From assembly GCA_949152475.1 (NCBI GenBank), contig OX424560.1:39749719-39813718 (forward strand): a DNA stretch of 64,000 bases. The letters run 5' to 3'. Of the stretch, positions 22,804 to 34,775 are shown piece after piece. The DNA is from Terebella lapidaria (taxonomy: Eukaryota; Annelida; Polychaeta; Terebellida; Terebellidae). The notes under the pieces are model-generated. The model did not search any database and had not been told where the DNA came from. It was given only the letters and a program-made list of their open reading frames with translations. Both the position numbers and the translations under genes were made by a program. Each line of letters starts with the position of its first letter. Position 1 is the first letter of the stretch.

Positions 22804-25800
22804 GTACGCACGGTTTGTGGTACGCTATCCGTACATACTGATCCTGATAGATCTGGTACTCGCTCTGTTGTGTGGACCACTCACGGTCTGGAAGTATGGG
22901 ATACCGGACTTCGAGGACCCCATCAAGGTAACGGAAATACTGGTGATCGGATCCAAAGTCAAGGCCGCGTCTCGCATGGCCACATGTACATGTAATATTT
23001 GTAATATTACATGTAATATTTGCACTATACACCGTGGCAGGGTTTTGAGGCGCGCGGGACACAACTCGGAGGCTGGAACAACGCCGCGGATCTGATGTGG
23101 AAAAAGATATCTGACGGTTCCCTCTCAGTTGCACCACAGGGATCGGGTTCATTCGAGCGTAGGAGACGTGACGTCACACCACAGGGACCGGGTCCCTTCG
23201 AGCGTAGTAGACATGACTTAACATCGCTGAGATCTGATTCCGTGAACCATCTCATGCAGGATGTGCAGTCACATAGATCTCGAAAGAAAAGAACGGCTAG
23301 CAAACAACAGTTCTGTGCAAGCTTATATTCAGGTGATTTCTATTTATAAATTTGTATGAATCGTTTCTCTTCATAAGTAACATCGGATTCATGAATGTGC
23401 AATAACATGCATTGCTAATGAATGAATGGAAATAATTGAATAGTTGTTTAGCGATACATCAACTATCACCACTAATTACCACACTATTTATCTCCAGGTG
23501 AGCTTGCAGACATAGATAGAATGCCGAGGATGGTCGTCAAATCCAAGAACAACGACACACTTCTACAGGCAGGTCACATCCACGGTATCTGCGAGATCGA
23601 GCAAGAGTTCATCTACTCATACTGGTCACAACACCAATGTGACGTTCCGTCTCTGGGTCTCTACCTCGCAGCACTCCGCGGCAAGGTCTGTGCAGACCTC
23701 ACTGACGACGACATCGCTGATGTCTTGCAGGATATTGGCGACTGTGCGAGATATTTCTTCACCGAAGAGCTCACGTACGACTGTTCCAATAGTGGAGCCT
23801 GTCCACTGCTACCCATGAAATGTACCGAGTACAATGCCGTGTATCTTATCCTCGCCTTTCTCTCGGATGTGGATTTCATGAAAGACAACAACAACACGTT
23901 GACGAAGTTGACATATTCCACCATTTTCCTGCCACAAAGCCTGTACGAGGATAGCGATTCATTACTTACCTACTTCACGGACTTCCTGGAGGGAGAAAAC
24001 ATACAAAATGGCGATGTCGTCGTTCCCGCAATGAATTTCTACATTAGCAATGATATATTTGCTATCTACCTCTTTGCTGACTTGCCTTATTTCGCACTAG
24101 CGATGGGACTAGTTGTGATAATATTACTGTTTTACTTGCAGTCGTTTATTCTGATGATAACTGTGATCTTGAATGTTGTGTTCAGTTTCTGTATCGCATA
24201 CTTCTTGTATTTTGTGGTTTGTCGCATGACGTTTTTCCCATTCATAAACATCCTATCGGCACTGCTCCTGATAGCGATAGGCGCGGATGACGTGTTCATC
24301 CTGTACGACCTGTGGCGGAAGCAGGTGCGTGAGGAGCCTGAGGCAAGTCTGGAAGAGCACCTGTCGAGCACCTTGCACCACGGCATCGTGTCCATCCTTG
24401 TCACCAGTCTCACCACAGCCGCCGCGCTCATGGCCAACCTCGTCAGCAACATCACCGCCATCAAGTGCTTCGGGATCTTCGCCGGTCTCTGCGTCATCGT
24501 CACCTTCGGTCTGATGATAACTTGGGTCCCAGCCGTTATAGTCATCATTGAGAAAGCCAAAAGGCGGTGCCTGCCGGATAACTGCTGTTCTAAACTGAGC
24601 AAGTGCAACGATAAAGTCACTTCTGTTTCTATGAAGTTCTGGGGTGAAATAATGTTCAAACTGATCACGAAGGTTTGGCCTTTATGGATCATACTTTTCA
24701 CTGCCTTGGGTGTAGCTGGCTTGGTGGTGATACTCTACAAACCTGGGCTGAGTTTGCCGTCTTCACAAGAATTCAGCTTCTTCGCACCAAACCACCCCTT
24801 TGAAAGGTACAATGATTATGCGGATAAATTTCGCTTTGAGCTTAAGGAGGACGTCGAGGAGCTGCTGGAGATGCAGGCGGTGTGGGGACTCACGGGAGAA
24901 GACACAGGAGATCATCTCGATCCAGATAAGAGAGGTGACTTAGTCTACAGGGACTTGGACGTGTATTCTCCACAGTCACAACAGTGGCTGCTTGCTTTCT
25001 GTGACTCTCTGCTGACGGCGGACTTCGTGAGTCCTCTGGAAAGGTCGGGCATGTGTTACATGGATCTGCTGAAGGAGCTGGTCGAGGGACCTTGTACAAT
25101 TAACTTCCAACAATATCAGTACACTTATGGAGACTATGACTCTGGAGATATCGACCAATCCAACTATGATTATAGCTCGTCCAATAATTCTTATATAGAA
25201 GTACAAGTCGACCCTTGTTGCGAGCAAACCTTCCCAATGGAAAGGGACCTCGCAGAAGTATGTATCAAGAAGTATTCGTACCTTGCACGTAGCGGGTATT
25301 TGCCGTCCAATACACTTGGACGACCCCTCTTTGGGAGCAACGACACACTAAAAGTGTTCACGTTTGAATTCTTGACGTCCCAGGAATGGTCAGGCAATTA
25401 CTCGGTAATGGAATCTCTGCAGAACGATCTCCACTCGTTCATGAGGAGTTCTCTCAGTACAGCTCCGGGGACACTGGGAAGTGGCTGGATAACTGGTCGT
25501 TATGGTTATGAGTTTCGATTCTTTGACCTGCAGAAAGCCTTGGCCAGTGGAACCCTGAGTGGTATCGGAGTGGCGCTGCTGGTGGGGTGTGTAGTCCTTC
25601 TCATAACGTCCTTGAATATCCTGATCACAATCTATGCCATCCTCACTATCACTCTCATCATTGCCATAACGATCGCCGTCCTGGTTCTGCTGGGCTGGGA
25701 GCTGAACATATTTGAATCTCTGGCCCTTACGCTGTCAATCGGTCTCTCTGTTGACTTCACTATACACTACGGCGTGGCTTACAAGTTGGTGAGAGGCCTC

Positions 25801-26184
25801 ACTCGCCGGGAGCGCATAAAGCACGTGCTGGAGACGGTGGGATCGGCGGTTACCATGGGAGCCTTGACGACGTTTGTCAGTGGAGCGTCTGTGGTTCCCG
25901 GGCGAGTGTTGTCGTACCGTCAGTTTGGCATCTTTCTGATGCTGGTGATGACCTTCAGTTGGCTCCTGTCTACATTCTTCTTCCTAGCGCTCTGTTCCGT
26001 CATCGGTCCTGTCAGTTACACTGGGGATATCTACCAATGCTGTAAAAACATCAACAAGAAATGTCGCAAATCTAAGGTTAGTGACAAGCAGAGCGCTGAT
26101 GATGACAAAACTAAATATTGTTATGATGGACCTGAAGCGCTCAATAAGTCCGATCCAGAATCCGACGATATGACTCATATGTGA
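22804..26184 (+). CDS. Dispatched-family RND transporter with sterol-sensing-like domain (5' incomplete)
   Basis: Exons 22804-22927, 23041-23332 and 23498-26184 join in compatible phases to about 1,034 codons. The first begins in mid-codon, so at least one upstream exon is missing. Transmembrane segment 1 is followed by DFEDPIK|GFEARGTQLGGWNN, the signature of Dispatched (human DISP1 has DFSDPLLGFEPRGT-type sequence). The large exon carries two six-helix bundles: the first with the SSD-like stretch and GADDVF in TM4, the second with GLSVDFTIHYGVAY, VGSAVTMGALTTF and a Dispatched-like C-terminal bundle. Acidic residues in these TM4 and TM10 motifs drive cation-coupled transport in the family. 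Dispatched releases cholesterol-modified Hedgehog from producing cells. A basic RKKR motif at 23281-23292 sits in the first extracellular loop, where DISP1 is cut by furin. AATAAA follows at 26358. The C-terminal tail is shorter than in vertebrate DISP1. Paralogue not determined. Confidence 0.88.
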
Positions 26185-26357
26185 TACTAGATTATTAGAT
26201 ATGATTTATATATATCTAGATGATGTCTATATGTTTACAAACAGAAGAGAAATATTTGACTGCTCTTCATACCTGTGATAAATTATTGTGATGTGTGTAG
26301 ACAATATTGTGTATGTTTTATCCGCCTGTTATCTCTGTTCTGTTTCCACTTTTTCGG

Positions 26358-26363
26358 AATAAA
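26358..26363 (+). promoter_or_regulatory. Polyadenylation signal AATAAA of the Dispatched-like gene
   Basis: Located 174 bp after the stop codon, followed by a GT-rich stretch (TCTTTGTGTGTATTTT). Confidence 0.6.
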
Positions 26364-26399
26364 CAATTTCATTCAGAGAGTTACTCTCTTTGTGTGTAT

Positions 26400-27520
26400 T
26401 TTACATAAATAAAAATATACTATTCATAGTAGTGCTTACGCATTGCACGCGTAGAATATAACATATATTAGATATAGGCCGATGACAAACAAGATATCAT
26501 CATATACAGTGCTCAGTGCATTAGGAGCACGCCATATGTTAACATGAATAACATAGGCACGCTTCGGAACAATATAGGGGCTACAATTTATAGATCAAGA
26601 AGACTAGTGAGCTGGGTCCATTGAGAGAACGATAGATTTTATGTGAAAGTCCATTAAAAGAACATGGAGATCACGTGATTGCCCATTAAGAGAACAATAT
26701 GTCATGCAAACGTGTCCTGGAAAATACTATTCCACGCATGTCACTGTACTGGGTATTCCAAACACGTGTCAGAACCTAGGACCGTCTGTTTACAACAATC
26801 TAGTAGGCCTAGTGAGGGTGGTGAGCTCCGGAATGAGTAGGTCCTATACACGAGTTGTATGTGTATATTTTTACAGGGGCTCTCCATAACGGCACATGTA
26901 TCAACAGGCTAAGAGTAAATGTGTCATTCAGTATATGATGATGACTTTCAGATGACGAATCAATGTTACACAATAACTAAATTGTATGGTATGGTGTCCT
27001 GTGTAATTCAAAGAACTCATTTTCAAAATACATTGATAATATCATGGAAAATATCAGAACGCTACTAATTATGTACCGATACACATCTCCAAAATTGGAC
27101 ACTTGGCGAGACTGGAATAATTAATTTATGAATCTCGTCGATTCTCATGAATTTACATGGGGCTAATTGTTGTTATGAGATGACGACTTTCGGGTGCTTT
27201 CAAATATCAGGAATTTCTTCTGGTCAGTTTTCCTCCTACGTGCAAAGTTTCACACTGACTTTGAAAAGTCCATTGCCGGGGCGGGTGAGTTCACCGCAAT
27301 CCTTCAACCACAATCCACCGCAGAGTGCATAGTTCAGTATCATTCATTCATGTCAAATGAAAAATACGTACGTGTATGTTTGCCTGAGTTACAAAAACAC
27401 ACCAGAATTTATTCGTTTAGTGATATAGACAATTTTCTGATAGGAACATGCTCTCACAGAGGGACAGACCAATTTTCTCTTAGCCGATTTGCAGATGCCC
27501 ATCCGAAATTGCTTCTAAGT
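26400..27520. other. Intergenic, no supported feature
   Basis: No gene, RNA or bounded repeat is recognised. A 172-codon frame at 27194-27712 ends inside a transposon terminus and has no domain features. Confidence 0.35.
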
Positions 27521-27528
27521 ACGAGTTT

Positions 27529-28588
27529 GTATCTTACACAGCCACTATGTACAATTTGCGCATTTTACACGTATGAAAATTGCTCATACGTGGATATGAC
27601 AAAATTTTTGACCAGCTCAAAACCGAAATCACGTGAAGACCCATTTGCCGAAACCCTCGACGGACATCTGCTCAAATCGACGAATGAAAAATTAGCCCAA
27701 GGGCTAAGATAGGCTACCGGACAATATATAATAGATATTTTGTCCCCTAGCTTTGAAAATAATGTGATAGACTGGTGAAATTCAAAGTCACGAGAGTGTT
27801 CAGCATATATATTTCCTATACGTTCACAATTGATTACTAAGCTGTAAGTTCAATAATAAGAGAGACACAAGTAACCTACAGTGGAGAGAATTATTTTTGT
27901 GGCCAGCGGAAATATGTTGGGATGGGAAACTTTATGTGATTAATAATCTTATTCTATTGGATTAAACTGCTCATTATTCTCCATATAATAAACAAAAAAG
28001 AACATATCTATAGATGTACATCCGAGCACAGACATTCAATGGTTTTAATGTTGCCCAATGTTTTGGATCAAATTGATAGTTTATGCGTCTATTTTGGTGT
28101 AAAAAAAAAGAGAGTTTAACATGAGAAAGTTCCATTCGGGACCCGTCAAGAAAATGAAAATGGCCGCCACACGCAGACCGGCGATTCAGGAGCAACGGAA
28201 CTTATACACACCACAGAGGTATATGAGGGCAATGTTTTGAAACAAAAATCTCATAACTGTCTGAGCAGTTTTTCATAAAATGGCCGCCAAAGTCAGAAAT
28301 TGGCTGTTTTTCGTCGAAAATGGCCGTCATTTTGAAAAAAAAAACCCTAAAAAATACCCCCCCCCCCCTTTAAATTATTTTTAGGCATTTTTGTGCAAAA
28401 TTTCGGAAAGACTCACCTGTAAACTTTAAAGATAAAAAAGTGGACGGACGACGCCGACGACGACGCCGATGACGCCGACGACGGACGCAAAGCCATGCCA
28501 ATAGGTACTATGGTCCGATAACCTAAAAACGCATGAAACATCAAAATTTCATATGTGTAATATGCGCAAATTGTACGTAGTGGCTGTG
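27529..28588. repeat. Inverted repeat flanking a tandem-repeat element copy
   Basis: CACAGCCACTATGTACAATT and the following TGCGCATTTTACACGTATGAAA (about 27535-27575) return in inverse form at about 28545-28588. The two arms bracket the minus-strand element at 27688-28528, so they may be the TIR remains of an older element into which it inserted. Outer limits were not found. Confidence 0.5.
27688..28528 (-). mobile_element. Tandem-repeat element copy, minus orientation
   Basis: On the minus strand it starts with TTAGGTTATCGGACCATAG (28528 leftward) and a CGTC-type microsatellite. It has the family's AAAATGGC.GCCATTTT segment and one 134-bp-type unit near 27780-27870, and ends with CCGGTAGCCTATCTTAGC..GGGCTAATTTT at about 27688. 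It is a short copy of the family seen whole at 43541-44643. Confidence 0.78.
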
Positions 28589-29198
28589 TGACATAGGCTT
28601 TAACACGGACGACTGACCCGCAATGTTTTCTTTAACACCTATTTCTTTGGAGATTCACATGCAGTAAAAGCGTCCTGAGGTCTGGCTGAATCAGGTCATT
28701 CACTGGGTGAACACAGCATAATGTATCAAGTTGAATGTAATCGTGTCACAAGTTCATAGCTTCATTGAGATCTCGGTGAACTCTATATTGTAGGCCACAT
28801 ATACACGACCTGTTTTTGATATGTTTATCTGGAACAAATATTGAAAAATCAAGTTGGAGTGCTGGATCGGATTACATGGTCATCGACTGGTCCTAAAGTA
28901 ACAACACCTGGACTGCAGAGAGCGCGAAACTAACTGTTAGCGATGAATTTCGTTCGTTGAAACACTAGCTAGTGTTTGAATTAATGAAGTTAGTCTCGAA
29001 AGTGTCACCTATACGAATGTTTTTTTTTAATGCAGACTAACACGGCTATTACAAGTTTTTTCTCAGCAATGAGTTTATGTCGGGTTTGTATTTGGGCGAG
29101 TTTCGCTGACTGGTGTCTGATGACTCTGCGTCAAACTCCAGGAGTCTTCTCCGGACGCCGGACACTGGTCAGCCTGAGCAAGCCTGGATCACGATGGG

Positions 29199-32100
29199 AT
29201 GGACGCACAACAGGTAGGCTGTCTATGCATGTACAGCTCACGCTATTATCAAATTTATGTAATCGTTGATGCAGGCCTATGTGGGATTGGGCAGATGATT
29301 ACGATTGAGTTGAGTTATCCAAAAATTAAATTTTTCCCAGACGTAGGCCTATCCAAGAAACCCAAAGCAAAAGATGGTGCGTTCACCGCCCGATATGTAG
29401 GATACCAAATGTCAAAGGTAGCAATATGACTTGTTTATTTGGAAGGTATATTTCAAAGATTATAGAACTATACTATATTGTACATGTATATAAATACCAG
29501 AATCATTCCAACCGGTTACCGGTAGTATGAGTTGTAGTGTGTTTGCAGCAGTCCAACATCCACACCAACGCGAGTCTGCTGTCGAAGGTAACTATTCCGG
29601 AAGCAACAGAGCTTACACAGATTCCATGGAAAATTAAAATTAAAAAAAAACTTTCCTGACAATGTCAACCCCTATGTAGAATTAGCCTATATGCTGAGCA
29701 TTCTAAATGTTTGCATTGATCAGGTGACTTATGACGTAAATCGGGTGGAGATTTCAGAAAACAACAAACACGTCACGATCACAGGTCCCGGATATAAAGA
29801 CACGTCAGTTAATAATACATGAACTCTCACACATCATTAAAGTTGTCACATGTATTGCCATGTTTCTAGCTGACACTCTCGTCCTTTGACTCAGGTTCAA
29901 CGCCACGTGGTTAAGACACCACTGTCAGTGTGACCAGTGCATCTACCCCGTCACAGAGATGCGCTTTCTGGACCCAGCCGACCTGGCTCCGCTGTACTCG
30001 GTCAAGTCAGCACGGACACAAGGTCTCTGGAAACATACACTCATGATATCTAACGGTATTTTCAAGCATTTCATTGTTCTCATATATTAGTCCCGTTCAC
30101 GTGTTGAACATCATCAGAAAACGACTCGAGTTGCCACAAATTCCACTATAATTGTGCTGGGTCGCTAGCGTGACAACATCCCTAACGACATCACCATTCT
30201 GAAAAAATTATGTCAAAAGATTATATCATGTCTCCACAATATGTCAAAAGATTATATCATGTCTCCAGATAACGCGTTGCTTATGGAGAGCCACGAGGAT
30301 TCTCACATCGTCAGGATCTCTCTGGACTATCTGGCAGAGAACAGCTACACGAAAGTGGCCCGAGAGAACAGAATCAAGGAGAGGATCCCGGATCCGCCCA
30401 AATGCCAGGTCACAACACAGCCTATGCCAGGTTTTATGCACAAGATTCACACTAAAGTTATTTTATTATTCAGCACCTGATTTTAAAAAAAAATATATTG
30501 ACATGTGGATTATGCACGACGGGTATTCCCGAACACGAGACACTCTCTACAATACCTGATCATAACCTCAGTTTCAATCAAATGCCAGGTCACCATGCTG
30601 AAATCCAACCCAGATGCCGAATTATGAAACCAATAAGACCCACCTAAGTGGCGAATATCATTTAAGTTAATGAACTGAAGACCCACTTCAATCTAGTCTT
30701 TCCAATTGTAATCTCACACGCCTGTCCGTTCCTCATTTTTATTATTTTCGTGCACTGTCATGTCCGAAATGTATGAGAAGTGTTCTGCTTCAGGGTGAAA
30801 TTCCTAAAGTCCAGTATTCTGATGTGATGACGTCAGACCGAGCTCTTTGGGAGTAAGTAGACAGTCGATGTCGGGTTCTGTCGATGTCCTGTCGGGTTGT
30901 ATAGGCTACAATGTCATGGTTAGTGGTATTCCTTTGGTTCCAGATGGTTGAATCACATGAACGAGGAGGGCATGTGTCTGGTGCGAGGCATCCCATCCGG
31001 CATCAAAGTTACCGAGGTATGACACGAAAGAAAATTAATACAGTTACCAACTTACAGAGCTCCTACCTGCTAATTGGAAATACATAAAATGTGGAATGTC
31101 GTGATGCTGCAGGTGGCTCGGAGGGTTTGTCAGATCCAGCCGGGAGCCTACGGAGATGTGAGTAGATCTATACCGTACACGGGCTAGCTGGAGGTAAAAT
31201 CAGATGAAAATATTCTGTCACCCAACTTGAAACTGTAAATTACAAGCCACAAGATACGCGAGTGGTGATTCCTCCCAATAACTCGAATTCTGATTTCATC
31301 ACTAGATCTACGTACAAGAAAGTTGATTAGTTGTGCACAATATCTGCGTGGCGATTTTTTTCCATAGATTAGGACATGTGTTTTGGTAACAACACGACCT
31401 CATGCTTTGGCTGCTTCAGATTCGAACCTCGCGTCACCAAGGTGACGTTTGTCCTTTATCGACTGGTTTCACTGTTTCAAGTATTATGACGTTTTCCCTC
31501 GTGCTCGTGTGTTGGCACTATATTGCCAGCACCTGGAAATCTGGGATTTTGATCTTTCTGATTGCCAGAGAGCATGACGGTGGGTGCTTCTTGCAGCTCC
31601 TGATCCAGTTAAGCCTTCAGGCTAGGGAGGAACTTAGTCCTAGGGACAACCAAATTGTAGGCAACCTCAGGGGAGAGGCCTTTGTGACCCATGCTTGCTT
31701 GTTCAGCTAAAGGCCCTACCCTGAGGTGGTACGTTCAGGCTCTGGCAGTCCGTCAGGCTGCCCGGCCTTCTATTCCTGTGGTGGACCATCGGCGAGCCCG
31801 GTCAGCAATGTGCCCACGTACGCCCGTTCGTCGTACCGTTAACATGGCCTTCGTTTCTTGGTTCCTTGGTGACGGTGATGAAACTCTTTTGCGTCATGTA
31901 TTATAGTCATGTATCAGTCTGACATTGTCCGGCGGACTAGCTCCCTGGGTTACGGGCCCGGTAAGGACCGTGCCGAGTGGCGGGGCACATGCGCCCTCGA
32001 GAGCCGGCCTCCAAAAAACTTCACATCTGTTTCCCGACGATGCACCTTTTCCCATTACAGTCGTTCAGCACTTACAAGGTGGACGATGAAGACGACAACA

Positions 32101-34372
32101 TCGGGCATACCACTCAGTTCCTGGTCCCACACATGGACCAGTCATACCAGGAGAATTGTCCGGGCTACATGCTCTTCCTGTGTGAGAGGTGAGATATTTG
32201 TCCGGGCTACATGCTCTTTCTGTGTGAGAGGTGAGATATTTGTCCGGGCTACATGGTCTTTCTGTGTGAGAGGTGAGATATTTGTCCGGGCTACATGCTC
32301 TTTCTGTGTGAGAGGTGAGATATTTGTCCGGGCTACATGCTCTTTCTGTGTGAGAGGTGAGTTATTTGTCCGGGCTACATGCTCTTTCTGTGTGAGAGGT
32401 GAGATATTTGTCTGGGCTACATGCTTTTCTGTGTGAGAGGTGAGATATTTGTTTGGGCTACATGCTTTTCTGTGTGAGAGGTGAGATATTTGTCCGGGCT
32501 ACATGCTCTTTCTGTGTGAGAGGTGAGATATTTGTCCGGGCTACATGCTCTTTCTGTGTGAGAGGTGAGAGATTTGTCCGGGCTACATGCTCTTTCTGTG
32601 TGAGAGGTGAGATATTTGTCCAGGCTACATGCTATTTCTGTGTGAGAGGTGAGAGATTTGTCCGGGCTACATGCTCTTTCTGTGTGAGAGGTGAGAGATT
32701 TGTCCGGGCGACATGCTCTTTCTGTGTGAGAGGTGAGAGATTTGTCCGGGCGACATGCTCTTTCTGTGTGAGAGGTGAGATATTTGTCCGGGCTACATCC
32801 CCCTTCTGTGTGAGAGGTGAGATATTTGTCCGGGCTACATCCCCCTTCTGTGTGAGAGGTGAGAGATTTGTCCAGGCTACATGCTCCTCCTGTGTGAGAG
32901 GTGAGAGATTTGTCCGGGCTACATGCTCTTTCTGTGTGAGAGGTGAGATATTTGTCCGGGCTACATGCTCTTTCTGTGTGAGAGGTGAGATATTTGTCCG
33001 GGCTACATGCTATTTCTGTGTGAGAGGTGATATATTTGTCCGGGCTACATGCTCTTTCTGTGTGAGAGGTGATATATTTGTCCGGCTACATGCTCTGTGT
33101 GTGCTAGAATTGAGTTTGTTGACTGGGTAATTCCTTGAGATAGGTAATGGTGTTCTGACTCGGGTTTGACAACTTGTGACGTGATTCGACCCAGGTTTGA
33201 CGATTGTGTCGTTGGAGGGGAAAGTATCCTTGTGGACGCGTGGTATGAGGCAAGGCGCATGCAGCAACTGCACCCAGAGGAATTCAAGGTCTTAGCAACA
33301 GTACCGGTCTCTTTTTACAACCAAACTATTGCCATGTGAGTACCCTTGAACGCGTGGGAACACTAGTAGGTCAATTATTTGGCCCAAAGAAGGTGACAAT
33401 TCCCAAAAGGATGGGATTCGTTGTACTGAACTAATCAGAGATTTTTCACAGGGGCCCGGTGGATATGCGCTTTAGATGTCCTCACTTCACAGTCGATCCA
33501 GAATCCGGAGAAGTAAGTCTATTTCCGATTTTGTATTGTTATAAAATATGATAATTTCGGTTGAGAGTCTTGCATGCTTACTGCCGCACAATCAAACTTC
33601 ACCTTGAACGTAAGTCTCGTTTAATTTTAGATTGTTTACATAGGGTAAGGTAAGAACAGCTATATTAGAACATTGTACGGTGAACAGCCTCATTCATAAC
33701 ACACAACATTTAGGATTACGCAAAAGATGCATACAACTGATGCCACAATAAGTGAGTGGACAGTGATCCTTACATTACAGATCTTGTACATGATGATATC
33801 GTCTCTGGCGCAAGGCCCTCTGCTAGTCCCTGAGGTGAGAACTAATACCGCCATCAGCATAGATATGTAACATCTCGAGTCAGAATCACTCAACTCTCGC
33901 GTCTTTTATAGGAGGACATTGAACCTTACTACCAGGCCTACCACACGTTCAGCAAGATGCTGCGAGACTCCAAGTCTAAGGTAGGGCGGGAAGAATACCA
34001 TGTTTCTCTTGTGAATTTGCAATACTCACAGTGACATTATTGGAGGTCTGTGTTTAATGAACAGGTGGAACTCCGACTGAAGAAAGGCGAAATGATTTCC
34101 ATCAATCATCGCAGGATACTACATGGGCGCAATGAGTTTACACTGAATGGAGGGAAGAGGATGATGACGGTATGATGGGGACTAAAGATACCCTGTCTAC
34201 ATAGATGTAGTACTGAATTGATAATTGTGAGTTTATTATTGTGTGCTATTTCTTGACGCCACAGTTGTGTTACCTGTCCGCCGATGACGTTCGCTCCAGA
34301 ACACAGCTGCTCGCTAATGAGTTCAACGGCGGAAAACCCACCAAATTCGTCTTCAACCGCAGCTCAGTATAG
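29199..34372 (+). CDS. BBOX1: Gamma-butyrobetaine dioxygenase-like 2-oxoglutarate oxygenase
   Basis: Fourteen phase-consistent exons follow a short start exon: 29549-29587, 29724-29803, 29895-30022, 30269-30408, 30794-30852, 30944-31016, 31113-31157, 32061-32188, 33195-33335, 33452-33512, 33781-33834, 33912-33980, 34065-34169, 34265-34372. The frame requires a start near ATG 29199 (MDAQQ). The longer frame from 29030 does not join in phase, so the 5' end is uncertain. The product is about 414 residues, near BBOX1 (387) and TMLHE (421). The N-terminal zinc-type module reads WLRHHCQCDQC. The catalytic core has the first iron ligands in LVPHMD (H-x-D), a GGES..VDAW segment, the distal His in RILHGR and the 2-oxoglutarate Arg in GGKRMMT. 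BBOX1 makes carnitine from gamma-butyrobetaine and TMLHE acts two steps earlier. Which substrate applies is not decided. An LTR-like fossil and a 42-bp minisatellite occupy the introns around exon 32061-32188. Confidence 0.83.
30210..30268 (+). repeat. Tandem duplication of a 3' splice-site region
   Basis: ATGTCAAAAGATTATATCAT followed by GTCTCCA occurs twice in a row. Only the second copy ends in CAG and serves as the acceptor for the exon at 30269; the first ends CAC. Confidence 0.8.
31347..32026 (+). mobile_element. LTR-like fossil in a dioxygenase intron
   Basis: A diverged relative of the solo LTR at 22082-22731: GTGGCGATTT at the start, CCCTCGTG.TCGTG, CAGGCTCTGGCAGTCCGTCAG, GGACCATCGGCGAGCC and GGCGGACTAGCTCCCTGGGTTAC in the same order. 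Ends are approximate and no target duplication was found. Both copies are well diverged, so it looks old. Confidence 0.45.
32147..33110 (+). repeat. 42-bp minisatellite copied from an exon end plus its splice donor
   Basis: The exon ends ..TGTCCGGGCTACATGCTCTT-CCTGTGTGAGAG|GTGAGATAT. This 42-bp stretch, exon tail plus donor, is then repeated about 22 times. Nearly every unit keeps GAGAG|GTGAGA. In the exon's frame each unit adds an immediate TGA, so use of any later donor would truncate the protein. In another frame the array is open (ATCSFCVRGEIFVR), which explains misleading long frames here. Confidence 0.93.
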
Positions 34373-34485
34373 AGGAAATACCTTGATAAACCAAAATGTC
34401 AGCAACGGCGGAAACCCCACCAAATTCGTCTCTAAATAGCAGCTCAGTGCAGTTGAAATGCCGTAAAACTACCACAAGATGTCAG
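34325..34485 (+). repeat. Duplicated last-exon tail of the dioxygenase gene
   Basis: CAACGGCGGAAAACCCACCA..AGCTCAGTATAG plus 3' sequence up to AAATGTCAG (34325-34401) is followed by a diverged second copy (from 34402: CAACGGCGGAAACCCCACCA). The second copy is downstream of the stop codon and so untranslated. Confidence 0.8.
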
Positions 34486-34775
34486 TGACCTCCCTTCGAT
34501 TCACACCTCGATTCAAACCTATCCTATTCTTTATTTGGATATTGTACGCATGGACAGGGGCGGATCCAGGAAGATGTGTTAGGGGGGGGCCCAGGCAGAT
34601 ATGGAAATACTGACTAGAGCGATACGCCATACGCCTCCCCCTAAATCCGCCCCTGCTCATGGAGACATCATACAAACTAACAAAATATGCGTTCGTTTAG
34701 TAACGTTATTTTATACTCATTTATTCACATCGAGTTTCCTGTCAATATACATCAAACAGTCAAGTTATAATTGTA

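Noticed and set aside
24132-24701. 189-codon minus-strand frame
   Set aside because: Antisense shadow of the Dispatched transmembrane exon.
27194-27712. 172-codon plus-strand frame
   Set aside because: It ends inside the terminus of a tandem-repeat element, lies partly in an inverted repeat and has no recognisable domain.
29030-29213. Longer N-terminus of the dioxygenase (frame from ATG 29030)
   Set aside because: It ends in phase 1, whereas the next exon must start in phase 0 to reach the catalytic exons; accepting it gives an early stop.
31909-33130. Frames reading VRATCSFCVRGEIF
   Set aside because: Frame artefact of the 42-bp array; the true coding frame of that sequence is CPGYMLFLCER, ending at the splice donor.
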